A stretch of DNA of 64,000 nucleotides, taken from Olsenella sp. Marseille-P4559. Its GTDB lineage: Bacteria > Actinomycetota > Coriobacteriia > Coriobacteriales > Atopobiaceae. Position 1 is the stretch's first letter. Each line of letters starts with the position of its first letter. The translations under genes were made by a program, and so were the position numbers. The notes beneath the pieces are model-generated. The model made no database searches and was not told where the DNA came from. It worked only from the letters and a program-made list of their open reading frames with translations. Of this stretch, positions 49,678-58,152 are shown in pieces. The stretch is taken from contig NZ_LR027575.1 in NCBI RefSeq assembly GCF_900605015.1, positions 178,690 to 242,689 of the forward strand, in the 5' to 3' direction.

Positions 49678-50592
49678 TCAGAGCTCGTTTGCGAGATGTG
49701 CCGCATGCCTGCCGTACTCGGAGGCATAGCGGTGCCAAAGGTCCTGCCAGCCGCCCACCGGGTCGCCGCACTGGTCTTTGTAGAGCGCCCATACGAACCA
49801 GTACCAGGCGGCAAATGCCACGTAGGAGATGCAGTGGAAAAGCTCGTCGTCCGTGGGGTCGCGCTGGAAGTACTGACGGAGAACCTCGAGCGCCTCATCG
49901 TAGCTGTAGTCGCTGCAGCAGATGAAGGTCCCCAGATCGCTGGCGTAGTCGGACATGCCGGCGTACTCCCAGTCGATGAGCGAGATGTCCGTGCCCCTTA
50001 CGAGAAAGTTGGGGTCGTAGAAGTCGTTATGGCAGAGGACCGGCGCACCAGACGTTGCGCGCACGCGCTCCTCGAGGCCCTCAACGCGTGCGCGAATGGT
50101 CTCAAAGTCCCGGTAGCGCGACCTCTCGTCGCTGTTCAGAAGCTCGAGAATGCCTGCCGTGTTTTTGAAGACGTCAAAGTTCCACTTGGACATGACACCG
50201 CAGGAGTGGAGCTTGCGTGCCATCTCCATGGCCCGGGCAACGTGGGTGGGGTTGTGGTAGTCGAAAGGCACGCATCCGTCGACGAAGCGCGAGATCTTCC
50301 AGCCCTGGTGAGGGTCCTCGTGGATGAAGGTACGGTCGAGCCCCAGCTTGGCGGCAATGCCCTGCGCAAACGCCTCGCCCTCGCGGTTGATGATTTTCTC
50401 GGTTCCGGCGCCTGGTCTGCGATAGACGTAGGCCTTGCCGTTTGCGACGAAGCGGAACGAGTCGTTCGTGAGCCCCTCATCGATGGGCGCGAACTCCGTG
50501 ACGTCGCATGGCGTGCATCCGAGTGTCGCGCAGATGTTGTCGAGCGTCGTCTTGTCTGCCGTAAGTCGAATGGCGGTCACTGTCCGTGGCAT
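49678..50592 (-). CDS. Choline/ethanolamine kinase family protein (LicA-like)
   Basis: 304 residues of the aminoglycoside-phosphotransferase-like fold. Brenner motif is APVLCHNDFYDPNFLV (catalytic Asp about 200) and the metal-binding motif is SLIDWEYAGMSDYASDLGTF, which is the choline-kinase-type DWEYAG. N-terminal LTNDSFRFVANGKAYVYRRPGAGTEKIINREGEA is the nucleotide-binding lobe, close to LicA of Haemophilus and pneumococcus. It would phosphorylate choline or ethanolamine. ATG at 50592 with GGAGACGGCT is preferred; in-frame DNA upstream to 50931 overlaps plsY and lacks homology. Confidence 0.85.
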   Translation of the reverse strand: MPRTVTAIRLTADKTTLDNICATLGCTPCDVTEFAPIDEGLTNDSFRFVANGKAYVYRRPGAGTEKIINREGEAFAQGIAAKLGLDRTFIHEDPHQGWKISRFVDGCVPFDYHNPTHVARAMEMARKLHSCGVMSKWNFDVFKNTAGILELLNSDERSRYRDFETIRARVEGLEERVRATSGAPVLCHNDFYDPNFLVRGTDISLIDWEYAGMSDYASDLGTFICCSDYSYDEALEVLRQYFQRDPTDDELFHCISYVAFAAWYWFVWALYKDQCGDPVGGWQDLWHRYASEYGRHAAHLANEL

Positions 50593-50723
50593 AGCCGTCT
50601 CCCCACTCGCCGGGCGGCGAATGTTTGCTGTGCATTCAGTACACTCAAAAATAACGTAAAGACAGAACAGCATCGTGTACGAACAGCACGTCACGCCATT
50701 GACAGACTTCGTATAGATGCGAC

Positions 50724-51365
50724 CTAACGATGATTCTTGAACAACGCCGAGAGGAACTTCTCGCTTATCGCCGCGCGCGGCGTCTTGCCAGCCCTGATGC
50801 CCGCCACCGGACCGCCGTGGCAAAAGACGGCAACCATCATAAGCGCTGCACCGGCAATCGCGTGGAGCGTGTCCCCCAAGGCCAGCTCGATGACGAGCCA
50901 CGCCGCGGGAATCGCCAGGGCGCCCAGGCACAGGTAGCCACCAAAGAGCACCACGAGAAGGCCGATGACCGCCGCAGCACCTCCTGCCGCAGGCGTCATG
51001 AGGATGATCCCCGTGCAGGTCGTGGCCACGCCCTTGCCGCCATGAAAGTGGTGCCAGGCGGGAAACACGTGTCCGAGCGTCGTGCCAACCATGGCTGTGG
51101 CGCTGGCAACTTGGGCGTCGGCGGGGAAGAGCGCGCCTGCCACCACAAACGCGAGGATCGTCTTGGCAATGTCACCCGCGAGCGTGACCGCTGCCCACGT
51201 GGTGCCATAGGTGGCACCCATGTTTGCCATGCCGGGATTACCCTCCCCCACATCGAAGGCGCTCTTGCCGCTCGCATGCCTGCTCGTCAGCTCCGCCGTG
51301 AGAAATGACCCGCAGGCGTAGCCCACGGCGAGCGAGCACGCAACCACAATTCCCATACCTGACAT
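50724..51365 (-). CDS. plsY: Glycerol-3-phosphate acyltransferase PlsY family
   Basis: 213 residues with about five membrane segments. Family blocks GNPGMANMGATYGTTWA (motif 1 region, normally GSGNIGATN) and HGGKGVATTCTGII (motif 2, GGKGVAT) are present, with a final motif CHGGPVAGIRAGKTPR. It uses acyl-phosphate to acylate glycerol-3-phosphate, the first step of phospholipid synthesis. GSGN reads GEGNPGM here, a small departure. ATG at 51365 follows GGGAGGCTGACCGCC. It lies at the head of a leftward run of lipid-related genes. Confidence 0.83.
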   Translation of the reverse strand: MSGMGIVVACSLAVGYACGSFLTAELTSRHASGKSAFDVGEGNPGMANMGATYGTTWAAVTLAGDIAKTILAFVVAGALFPADAQVASATAMVGTTLGHVFPAWHHFHGGKGVATTCTGIILMTPAAGGAAAVIGLLVVLFGGYLCLGALAIPAAWLVIELALGDTLHAIAGAALMMVAVFCHGGPVAGIRAGKTPRAAISEKFLSALFKNHR

Positions 51366-51489
51366 GGCGGTCAGCCTCCCATGGATGCCGCAAAGGTATC
51401 GATGAAGTGAAGAGGTTTTGATGCTTCCCAGTTAGGGTACCCTACAACGAGGCGTGTGCCTAAGAAAGCGATGGAAGGGGTTGCGCCAC

Positions 51490-52146
51490 ATGTTCGACGG
51501 CGTCATCTTCGACATGGACGGTCTGATGGTCGATACCGAGCCCGTGTGGATGGAGTGTTGGGCCCCGGCGCTGGCCCGTTTTGGCTATGATGTGCCACCT
51601 GGCCTCGCCGACGCAGTGCGTGGCTCGGCTGGTGACAATGCCGCCCGTCTCCTTCACGAGATGGTAAGCTCGCAGCTGGACACCAAGGCGTTCTGGGCGT
51701 ACTTCTCGCTTCTTGCCGAGAGGGTCTTTGCCCAAGGAGTCGAGAAGAAGCCGGGCCTTGATGAGCTTCTGGCGTATCTGGGCGAGCAAGGCGTTCCCTG
51801 CGCCGTGGCTTCGTCTTCGTCCAAGGAGGGCATTGAGCGCAACCTGCGCTTCATTGGCCATCTCGACTGCTTCCAGGTAATCGTTCCGGGCAGTGAGGTC
51901 CCTCACGCAAAGCCGGCGCCCGACGTCTTCCTCGAGGCGGCAAAGCGCCTGGGCACCAAGCCCGCTCGCACGATGGTGCTCGAGGACTCCTTCAATGGGG
52001 TGCGCGCAGGAGCAGCGGGCGGTTTCTATACGGTGATGGTTCCCGATCTTGCCAGTCCCAACGACGAGATTCGTTCCGTCGCTTCATGCGTGTGCCCGAG
52101 CCTGCTCAAGGTGCGCGACCTTCTCGCCCAAGGGGAAATGGGCTAG
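51490..52146 (+). CDS. HAD-superfamily hydrolase (beta-phosphoglucomutase-like)
   Basis: 218 residues. Motif I VIFDMDGLMVDTEPVW, motif II VASSSSKEG, motif III lysine in EVPHAKPAPDVFLEAAKRLG and motif IV VLEDSFNGVRAGAAGG. An alpha-helical C1 cap separates motifs I and II. This group includes beta-phosphoglucomutases and sugar-phosphate phosphatases; the cap lacks clear TxxKxxR evidence of a mutase. ATG at 51490 follows GGAAGGGG. Confidence 0.85.
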   Translation: MFDGVIFDMDGLMVDTEPVWMECWAPALARFGYDVPPGLADAVRGSAGDNAARLLHEMVSSQLDTKAFWAYFSLLAERVFAQGVEKKPGLDELLAYLGEQGVPCAVASSSSKEGIERNLRFIGHLDCFQVIVPGSEVPHAKPAPDVFLEAAKRLGTKPARTMVLEDSFNGVRAGAAGGFYTVMVPDLASPNDEIRSVASCVCPSLLKVRDLLAQGEMG

Positions 52147-52214
52147 CGTGGGGGCTTGAGCACGCGCGTCCGTGCGCCAACAGCTTTTCCGACTCGTACC
52201 GGGAGGGTTCTCTC

Positions 52215-52463
52215 ATGGCTGGCTTTCACTGTTCGGATTGCATCTACGGCTCCTTTGCCATAAACAAGGAGACCGGAAAGTATCAGGGCACCTGCAGCCG
52301 CGGCTTCACGCTGGCGGTGCCCCATGTGTACAGGGAGCCGGAGATGTTCTTTGCAGACAGTCCCGATGGACTGGTCCCTGTTGTCGATCCATATGGTAAG
52401 GAGTACCTCCGGCGAAGCAATGTCTGCGACCACTTTCTGCGTCTTCAAGACGCACGGCCCTAA
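52215..52463 (+). CDS. Small Cys-containing hypothetical protein
   Basis: 82 residues from ATG 52215 after GGGAGGGTTCTCTC. FHCSDCIYGSFA has a CxxC, with more cysteines at GTCSRG and NVCDHF, so a small zinc or iron-sulfur site is possible. DFFRLQ-like end (CDHFLRLQDARP). It resembles the many short cysteine proteins seen in anaerobes; no named family recognised. 68 bases after the HAD gene, same strand. Confidence 0.7.
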   Translation: MAGFHCSDCIYGSFAINKETGKYQGTCSRGFTLAVPHVYREPEMFFADSPDGLVPVVDPYGKEYLRRSNVCDHFLRLQDARP

Positions 52464-52631
52464 GCGGCTGGCAAGCCATGGAGAAGTTTCTGAGATTTTT
52501 ATCAAATAATGCACTTCTAATGCATGGTGAATTGCGCATTGAGTTCATAATGAACGGCTGGTACAGGCTAGTGTCGACAGAGTATTAGCAGTATCTAGCC
52601 ACATGCTGAAGATGGAAAAGGCGGTAGCCAG

Positions 52632-53237
52632 ATGTCGAGAAGGGCTCAGACCGACAGCGGCGAGACAAAGAGGAGTCTTGTCGCGTCAGCGACAAAGGAG
52701 TTTGCAGAGTGCGGGTACGAGGGTGCCTCCCTTCGTCAGATCTGCTCGAAGGCCGGCGTGACAACCGGGGCGCTCTACTTCTTCTTTACCAGCAAGGAAG
52801 ACCTGTTCAAGAGCGTTGTTTCTCCTTTGATGAGCAAGCTTCCCAGCATTCTTGCGAGTTGGATCGAGCACGATATTGCCGTAATCTGCGACGAGGAGGG
52901 CGAGCCCACAAACGTTGAGGCGCTGCCCGACGGCTTGGCAGAGCTCATGAAGGAGTATCCGCTGGTCCCGAAGATTGTCCTGAGCAACCGAGACAATCCC
53001 GTGGTCAAAGAGTTCCTTGACGAGAAGGTCGATGAGATTGCCGAGATGGTCTCGAATCGCTTGGCCCGCAAGAACGCCGCCGGCGCAGACGGCTTCTCTT
53101 CGCACCTCTTTGCTACCATGAGTGCCGATGCGTTCATCCAGATTCTTGCGAACGATGAGGGCCTTCACATGGTCGCTGGGCATCTCGCCGGGTTTTCCAC
53201 GTTCGTGCGTGGGGGCCTGAGGGCTGCGCTCCAGTAG
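52632..53237 (+). CDS. TetR-family regulator
   Basis: 201 residues. HTH domain: LVASATKEFAECGYEGASLRQICSKAGVTTGALYFFFTSKEDLF (residues ~15 to 58). The C-terminal ligand domain is helical and not informative. It lies 36 bases upstream of the antiporter gene, on the same strand, and probably controls it. The AT-rich promoter region (52500-52560) contains TGCACTTCTAATGCA and AATGC/GCATT repeats that may be its operator (weak). Confidence 0.83.
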   Translation: MSRRAQTDSGETKRSLVASATKEFAECGYEGASLRQICSKAGVTTGALYFFFTSKEDLFKSVVSPLMSKLPSILASWIEHDIAVICDEEGEPTNVEALPDGLAELMKEYPLVPKIVLSNRDNPVVKEFLDEKVDEIAEMVSNRLARKNAAGADGFSSHLFATMSADAFIQILANDEGLHMVAGHLAGFSTFVRGGLRAALQ

Positions 53238-53273
53238 ATATGTCGAGAAACGTGCGAGGCGGGAGGTACCAGG

Positions 53274-54665
53274 GTGGCCAGCCAGCTCCTCTCGCTCTCG
53301 GTCGCCATGCTCGTTGCCGCGCTTGCCCCCTTCGTGGCGAGCGTCGTTCCGGGCAGGGCTATCCCTGAGGTCATCTTCCTCGTGTTTGCCGGAGCGCTTC
53401 TCGGCCCCTATGGGGCAGACGTGATTCGCCCCAGCGGTGGAACGCTTTCACTCATCTCCGAGCTTGGTATGGCGTTCCTCTTCTTGATGGCCGGCTACGA
53501 GATAAAGCCACCAGAGCTCGTGGGGCCCTTGGGAAGGCATGCCTCGATATGCTGGGGAATCTCCATGGTGGTGGCCATTGCGCTTGTGAGCCTCGCCGGG
53601 TTCAAGCGCTTTACCGGCATGGCAGGCATTGCCTTTGCCATCATGCTCACCACCACGGCATATGGAACCCTGGCGCCCATCATGCGTGCCCGCAACCTCA
53701 CCGACACTCCCGTGGGCCGCGCCGTTACCGCCTATGGCGCTACGGGAGAGGTGCTTCCGGTTATAGCGGTGGCGCTGCTGCTCTCCACCAGGTCTCTGGT
53801 TGCCACGGTGATCGTGCTTGTGGCCTTCCTCCTGGTCTGCGTACGCATCGCGCACCTCTCGAAGTCCACCGCGCGACTTGGTGCGCGCTTTCGCGACTTC
53901 GTTCGGTCAGGCGCTGGGGCCAGCACGCAGACGCCCCTTCGCCTCGTAGTGCTCCTCCTCGTGTTTCTAGTCTTTCTCGCAGATGTCTTTGGGTTTGACT
54001 CGGTGCTGGGGGCGTTTGCCGCTGGCTTTGTGCTGCGCGTCTTCTTCCCGGACGGCAACGAGGAGCTGGAGGAGAGAATCGAGGCCATCGGCAACGGTTT
54101 TCTCATCCCTGCGTTCTTCGTGATCTCTGGCGCAGGGATTGATCTTGCCGCGGCGTTCTCTGACCCCGGCCTGCTCTTTCTCTTCATCGGACTCATTTTG
54201 GTGGTGCGTGGCGTCTCGGTGGCGATATCGCTGCACGTGAACCCCGAGACTCGTGGTATGCAGTCGCAGGAGCGCTTTGTGACCACTGCCTATTGCGTGA
54301 TGGCGCTGCCGCTTGTGGTGGCCATCACCCAGATTGTGGTCGATGCGGGTGCTATGACCACGCAGGACGCCTCTGTTCTGGTGACGGCCGGCGCAATTAC
54401 GGTACTCGTGGTGCCTATCCTTACCTCAGCCGTACGTGTGGCTGCGCCGGCGCATCCCGTCCACGCCCTCTCGAATATCGTTTCGGGCAAGGAGAACGCG
54501 AACGAGGCCTTGGCTCGTCAGCGCCAGGCAATCCGGGCTTCCCGCAGGCGCTTTGAGGCCGCCCGCGCCCGTCGCAAGCGCGAACTGGGTAGGGGCCTCT
54601 CATCCGTCGAATACATTGCCCGACACGATGGAGACGAGCCCACGGACAGTTCCAATCGTACATGA
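53274..54665 (+). CDS. Kef-type (CPA2) cation:proton antiporter
   Basis: 463 residues with about twelve membrane segments and a ~75-residue basic C-terminal tail. GAxLLGPYGADVI, ISELGMAFLFLMAGYEIKP and the unwound-helix segment GATGEVLPVIAVALL are typical of the Na+/K+:H+ antiporter family; no TrkA-N or UspA domain is attached. GTG at 53274 follows GGGAGGTACCAGG. Co-transcribed with the TetR gene. Ion specificity is not predictable. Confidence 0.82.
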   Translation: MASQLLSLSVAMLVAALAPFVASVVPGRAIPEVIFLVFAGALLGPYGADVIRPSGGTLSLISELGMAFLFLMAGYEIKPPELVGPLGRHASICWGISMVVAIALVSLAGFKRFTGMAGIAFAIMLTTTAYGTLAPIMRARNLTDTPVGRAVTAYGATGEVLPVIAVALLLSTRSLVATVIVLVAFLLVCVRIAHLSKSTARLGARFRDFVRSGAGASTQTPLRLVVLLLVFLVFLADVFGFDSVLGAFAAGFVLRVFFPDGNEELEERIEAIGNGFLIPAFFVISGAGIDLAAAFSDPGLLFLFIGLILVVRGVSVAISLHVNPETRGMQSQERFVTTAYCVMALPLVVAITQIVVDAGAMTTQDASVLVTAGAITVLVVPILTSAVRVAAPAHPVHALSNIVSGKENANEALARQRQAIRASRRRFEAARARRKRELGRGLSSVEYIARHDGDEPTDSSNRT

Positions 54666-54787
54666 TTAGGCCTGTAATATAAAAAATCAAATATGTCAGA
54701 TTCTTGCAGTGCCTGGTGCGGAGGATTCGTCGACGGGTCAATCGTATGATGGTTACGTTGACGGTGGTCTTGGGAAGGGTGGCTCGT

Positions 54788-55765
54788 ATGGCAGGCGCAG
54801 CAACTGGTTCGGCACGAGACCTCATTTTCCTCGCGCCCATCTTTCACGAGAAGATTTGGGGTGGTCGCGAGCTTGAGAGGTGCTTTGGCTACGATATCCC
54901 GGACGGCCCTATTGGCGAGTGCTGGGGCATCTCGGCTCACCCCAACGGCGACTGCACGGTTGCTGGCGGCGAGTTTGACGGCCTTCACCTCTCCGAGCTT
55001 TGGGAAGGCCACCATGAGCTCTTTGCCGGGGCCGAGGGAGACCGCTTCCCGCTGCTTGTCAAGATTCTCGACGCGCGCGAGAACCTCTCTGTGCAGGTGC
55101 ATCCGGACGACGCCTATGCAGCCGCGCACGAGAATGGCTCGCTCGGCAAGCGCGAGTGCTGGTACGTCATCGACTGTGAGCCCGGAACGCGTATCATTGT
55201 GGGACAGCGTGCCAAGAGCCGAGAGGAGCTTGCGGCCATGATTGCCGAGGGCCGTTGGGATGATATGCTCAACTACGTGCCCATCCATCCCGGCGACTTC
55301 TTCCGCATCGAGCCGGGAACCATGCACGCCATCATGGGTGGCACGCTCATCCTGGAGACCCAGCAGTCCTCCGACGTCACCTACCGTGTCTACGACTACG
55401 ATCGCGTACAACCCGACGGGACCAAGCGTCCGCTCCATGTGAGGCAGTCCCTCGACGTGGTTGACTACGACCAAGTCCCGCCCACGTCGGGCAAGGTCAC
55501 CGCGCCCGAGAGGGATGGCGTGACCGAGCTTATGGCCTGCCCCAACTTCGATGTCGAGCGCGTGCGCGTCTCTGGCGAGAAGGTCCTTGAGCAGCCATGG
55601 CCGTTCATGTGCCTCTCGGTGATCGAGGGCTCCGGAACCGTCTGCGATGGCGCCGGCGTCGAGCACGGGGTGTGCGCGGGAAGCCACTTCCTGGCCCCGT
55701 CTGGCTCCGGTGACGTTTGCCTGGCGGGCGAGATGACCCTCATCACCTCGCACCTTCCGGAGTAA
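54788..55765 (+). CDS. manA: Mannose-6-phosphate isomerase, class I
   Basis: 325 residues, the short Bacillus-type cupin form. It starts LIFLAPIFHEKIWGGRELERCFGY and has zinc ligands in LSVQVHPDDAYA (Gln and His, about 100), RECWYVID (Glu) and IEPGTMHAIMGG (His, about 178). It interconverts mannose-6-phosphate and fructose-6-phosphate. ATG at 54788 with AAGGGTGGC is preferred; in-frame ATGs lie up to 84 bases earlier. Followed by remnant sequence and the sirtuin gene. Confidence 0.92.
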   Translation: MAGAATGSARDLIFLAPIFHEKIWGGRELERCFGYDIPDGPIGECWGISAHPNGDCTVAGGEFDGLHLSELWEGHHELFAGAEGDRFPLLVKILDARENLSVQVHPDDAYAAAHENGSLGKRECWYVIDCEPGTRIIVGQRAKSREELAAMIAEGRWDDMLNYVPIHPGDFFRIEPGTMHAIMGGTLILETQQSSDVTYRVYDYDRVQPDGTKRPLHVRQSLDVVDYDQVPPTSGKVTAPERDGVTELMACPNFDVERVRVSGEKVLEQPWPFMCLSVIEGSGTVCDGAGVEHGVCAGSHFLAPSGSGDVCLAGEMTLITSHLPE

Positions 55766-55903
55766 GTTTACGGTCAAGGATCGGTGCTCGGAAGCGTCTC
55801 GGCAGCAGATACACCACTCGTGCCCCGCGCAATCCAGAGCCGCTTGCCTGTCGGGGACGGCGATATCACCGAGGCGCTTCGCACCACAGCCGGCGTGGGA
55901 TAA
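55766..55903 (+). pseudogene. Possible macrodomain fragment before the sirtuin
   Basis: In the frame after the manA stop, the sequence reads ADTPLVPRAIQSRLPVGDGDIT and ends at a TAA (55901). The segment ending GDIT resembles the start of SirTM-linked macrodomains (xxLWQGDIT). No start codon and no rest of the domain, so a deletion remnant is possible; the match is short and weak. Confidence 0.25.
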
Positions 55904-55963
55904 GAGGCTCTGGAGCGCAAGGCCGAGCGTCTGGCAGAGCTCATCGACAGCTCAGATGCCGTA

Positions 55964-56770
55964 GTGGTAGGCATCGGGTCGGGGGTGTCTACCTCCGCCG
56001 GATACGACTTCTACCATCCATCGGCCACGTTCGGCGAGGCGTTCGGTTCCTTCGAGAGGGCCCATGGTTTCAGGACGCTCTTCGATGGGCTCTACCACCC
56101 CTCCTCATCGAACGAGGAGGCGCGGGCGTTCAATTCGGCGGTCTCTGCCTATGTGGCGCGCCTACCTCTTGGCAAGGTGTACAAAGAGCTTGCCCGCATC
56201 CTCGCAGAGAAGCCGCACGTCGTACTCACGACGAATGTGGATGGGCAGGTGCCACGCGCCTTCGGAAGAGACCGCGTCTGGGAGTTTCAGGGAAACCTGC
56301 GCCTCGTGCAGTGCAGCCAGCCATGCACCGACAATACGGAGGACTTCCTCTCACATGCAGACGAGCTTGTTGCGGCGACAGAGATTGTGAACAGTGTGCC
56401 ATGCATCAAATACGACCTTCTGCCGCGCTGTTCTGAGTGCCACCATCTGATGGTTCCCTGGATTCGCGATGAGCACTTCTGCGAGAGCAAAGAGTGGAAG
56501 GCTGCGCACGCTGCCTATGAGACGTTTCTGCATGACCATCTGACGGAAGGTGCCGAGCACGTGCTCTTCCTTGAGATGGGCGTGAGTTCGATGACGCCAG
56601 CGATCATTAAACTGCCGTTCTGGAGCATGGTAGAGAGCTTCCCTAGAGCTTTCTATGTGAACGTGAATGTCGGGGATGCCTCTGCTCCAGCGCAGCTTGG
56701 ATCGCGTGCGCTCACGATCACGGCAGACGCCTCGGGGGCGGTGAGTCTCGTCTCGTCGAAGCTTGGCTGA
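55964..56770 (+). CDS. Class M sirtuin-like protein (SirTM), probably N-terminally truncated
   Basis: Homology begins before the first start codon. The frame is open from 55904 (ALERKAERLAELIDSSDAVVVGIGSGVSTSAGYDF), right after a stop, but ATG is absent; the earliest GTG (55964) falls inside the Rossmann GAG-like strand. The rest is good: TTNVDGQVPRAF, EFQGNLRLVQCS (a Gln where ordinary sirtuins have the catalytic His), zinc cysteines CSQPC and PRCSEC, VLFLEMGVSSMTPAIIKLPFW. SirTM enzymes ADP-ribosylate lipoylated carrier proteins. The usual partner genes (GcvH-like, lipoate ligase, intact macrodomain) are not here. Start likely lost, or CTG is used. Confidence 0.6.
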   Translation: MVGIGSGVSTSAGYDFYHPSATFGEAFGSFERAHGFRTLFDGLYHPSSSNEEARAFNSAVSAYVARLPLGKVYKELARILAEKPHVVLTTNVDGQVPRAFGRDRVWEFQGNLRLVQCSQPCTDNTEDFLSHADELVAATEIVNSVPCIKYDLLPRCSECHHLMVPWIRDEHFCESKEWKAAHAAYETFLHDHLTEGAEHVLFLEMGVSSMTPAIIKLPFWSMVESFPRAFYVNVNVGDASAPAQLGSRALTITADASGAVSLVSSKLG

Positions 56771-57076
56771 TTCCCGCATCGTGGGGCATCTCCGTCCCCG
56801 GTCGAAGAAGGAGATTACGAGGTGGAGGTAGTCGATGGGCGTATGGCAGACACGGGGGAGAGCCCCGCGGCGGCAATGCCTGTGGGCCCTCCCCTTGGCT
56901 GTCAGAAAAGCCAGCTCGCGTGTACGCGCAAGGCGGGGTCCGACGTCTCCACCTTATTCCGCCACTGGTGTTTCTGCGCTCAACCCGTCTCTCACGGTGC
57001 AATAAGCGTTACACGTCGGGGTTTCTTCAGAGAAGCCGAAGCCTGCAGCGAATGGGCGTCCCACGGTTGAGCCATC
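56771..57076. other. Gene-free region after the sirtuin
   Basis: About 300 bases without a supported gene. An 82-codon frame from GTG 56822, behind AAGGAGATTACGAG, is possible but has no homology that I recognise. A CTGCAGCGAATGGGCG stretch near 57043 vaguely resembles a degraded unit of the adjacent repeat module. Confidence 0.3.
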
Positions 57077-57328
57077 TTGCACGAAAAGGCGATATCGTAC
57101 GGTTTTTCGGCAACCGCTGCATGAAAACGCGATATCGTGCGGTCCCTTTTTGCCAACAGGATAAAAATTTCAACCATGTTTGCGTGATTTTGCATATATA
57201 ATATAAAATATACATAAATATGCAAACATAATTCAATATTTTATCTTACGGCGCTAAAACCGCCTTACGATAACGCCATTTCATGCAGCGATGAACAAAA
57301 AGCCGTACGATATCGCATTTTTATGCGA
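57077..57328. repeat. 252-bp symmetric repeat module B
   Basis: Same layout as 48104-48355. Units: direct 57077-57102 and 57117-57142, inverted 57263-57288 and 57303-57328; spacers 14 bp; core 57143-57262, 120 bp. Units carry TGCAYRAAA then GCGATATCGTACGG-like sequence (third copy degenerate). The core is AT-rich and palindromic about the same centre (between 57202 and 57203): ATGTTTGC at 57176-57183 matches GCAAACAT at 57222-57229, and about 21 of 26 positions outward also match. Spacers carry TTTTCGGC-like sequence. No gene lies within 300 bp on either side with clear support. Confidence 0.85.
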
Positions 57329-57408
57329 CGGGCCCACTGTTGGTCCAAGGTAAAATCGCCAAACTAACGCCGAGAGAGCAATAGACCTTGTCGCTATCGC
57401 GCAAATGT

Positions 57409-57446
57409 AGCTGAACGGCGGGCCGATTTTGCCCCGTTGTTCAGCT
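57409..57446. other. Inverted repeat right of module B
   Basis: AGCTGAAC pairs with GTTGTTCAGCT and inner CGGG with CCCG; a stable hairpin of unknown role. No T-run. Confidence 0.35.
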
Positions 57447-57708
57447 TGTGCGCAGCCGCCCACTCGCCCATATTGTCGCTGGCGGCCTCGGTCTCAGACA
57501 TGGCGCCATCCCCCTGCCCCGATGCCGCGGGCGCGCTCATGGCAAAGGAAAAGCCCCCGCCGAAGCAGAGGCCTCAAATCAGGTGACGTTTTAGACCAGG
57601 GCGCTAGAGCACGCTATCCGAGTCGGGCCCATTTCTCTGCTCCGACACTCAGGGTAGGTCTTACCGGCGCGGATGCACCTACTTATAACTTTGATGCCCT
57701 TTGTCCAT

Positions 57709-58152
57709 CTACGCTGCAGGCTTCGCGCCGCCGGGGATTTCACCACCGCAGTGCGGGCAGCGGGTGGCACCGGCCTTGACCTCCTCCAGGCAGTGCGGGC
57801 AGATGGGGGCGGCCGCCTCCTTCTCCTCTTCCTGCTTGCCGGCAAGCTTCCTGGTCTCTTCGGAGAGCTTGTTCATGCTCTTGACCAGGCAGAAGATGAT
57901 GAACGCAATGATGACGAAGTTGATGATGGCCGAGATGAACGCACCAAAGTTGAGCTGAGCGGCGCCAACGTTCACCACGAGGCCAATCTCTGTGCTGCCG
58001 CCGGTAAGACCGGTGATGAGCGGCTGGATGATATCGCCAACCAGAGAGTTCACGATGGCGGTAAACGCGCCGCCGATGATCACGCCAACCGCCATGTCCA
58101 TCACGTTGCCACGCGAGATGAACTCGCGGAACTCGCTGAAGAAGCCCTTCAT
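57709..58152 (-). CDS. mscL: Large-conductance mechanosensitive channel with zinc-ribbon tail
   Basis: 147 residues. MKGFFSEFREFISRGNVMDMAVGVIIGGAFTAIVNSLVGDIIQPL is the MscL N-terminus and TM1, and FGAFISAIINFVIIAFIIFCLVKSMNKL is TM2. The C-terminal helix (EETRKLAGKQEEEKEA) is then extended by CPHCLEEVKAGATRCPHCGGEIPGG, two CxxC pairs 11 residues apart, a zinc-ribbon-like module not part of classical MscL. The pore opens under membrane tension to release solutes. ATG at 58152 follows GGAGGGGAGATTATC. Confidence 0.93.
   Translation of the reverse strand: MKGFFSEFREFISRGNVMDMAVGVIIGGAFTAIVNSLVGDIIQPLITGLTGGSTEIGLVVNVGAAQLNFGAFISAIINFVIIAFIIFCLVKSMNKLSEETRKLAGKQEEEKEAAAPICPHCLEEVKAGATRCPHCGGEIPGGAKPAA

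Noticed and set aside
56822-57070. 82-residue gene after the sirtuin
   Set aside because: There is a possible ribosome site, but the translation has no recognisable features and runs toward the repeat module; kept only as part of the gene-free region.
57400-57540. 48-residue minus-strand peptide (MSAPAASGQGDGAMSETEA...)
   Set aside because: No ribosome site and no homology recognised; overlaps an inverted repeat.
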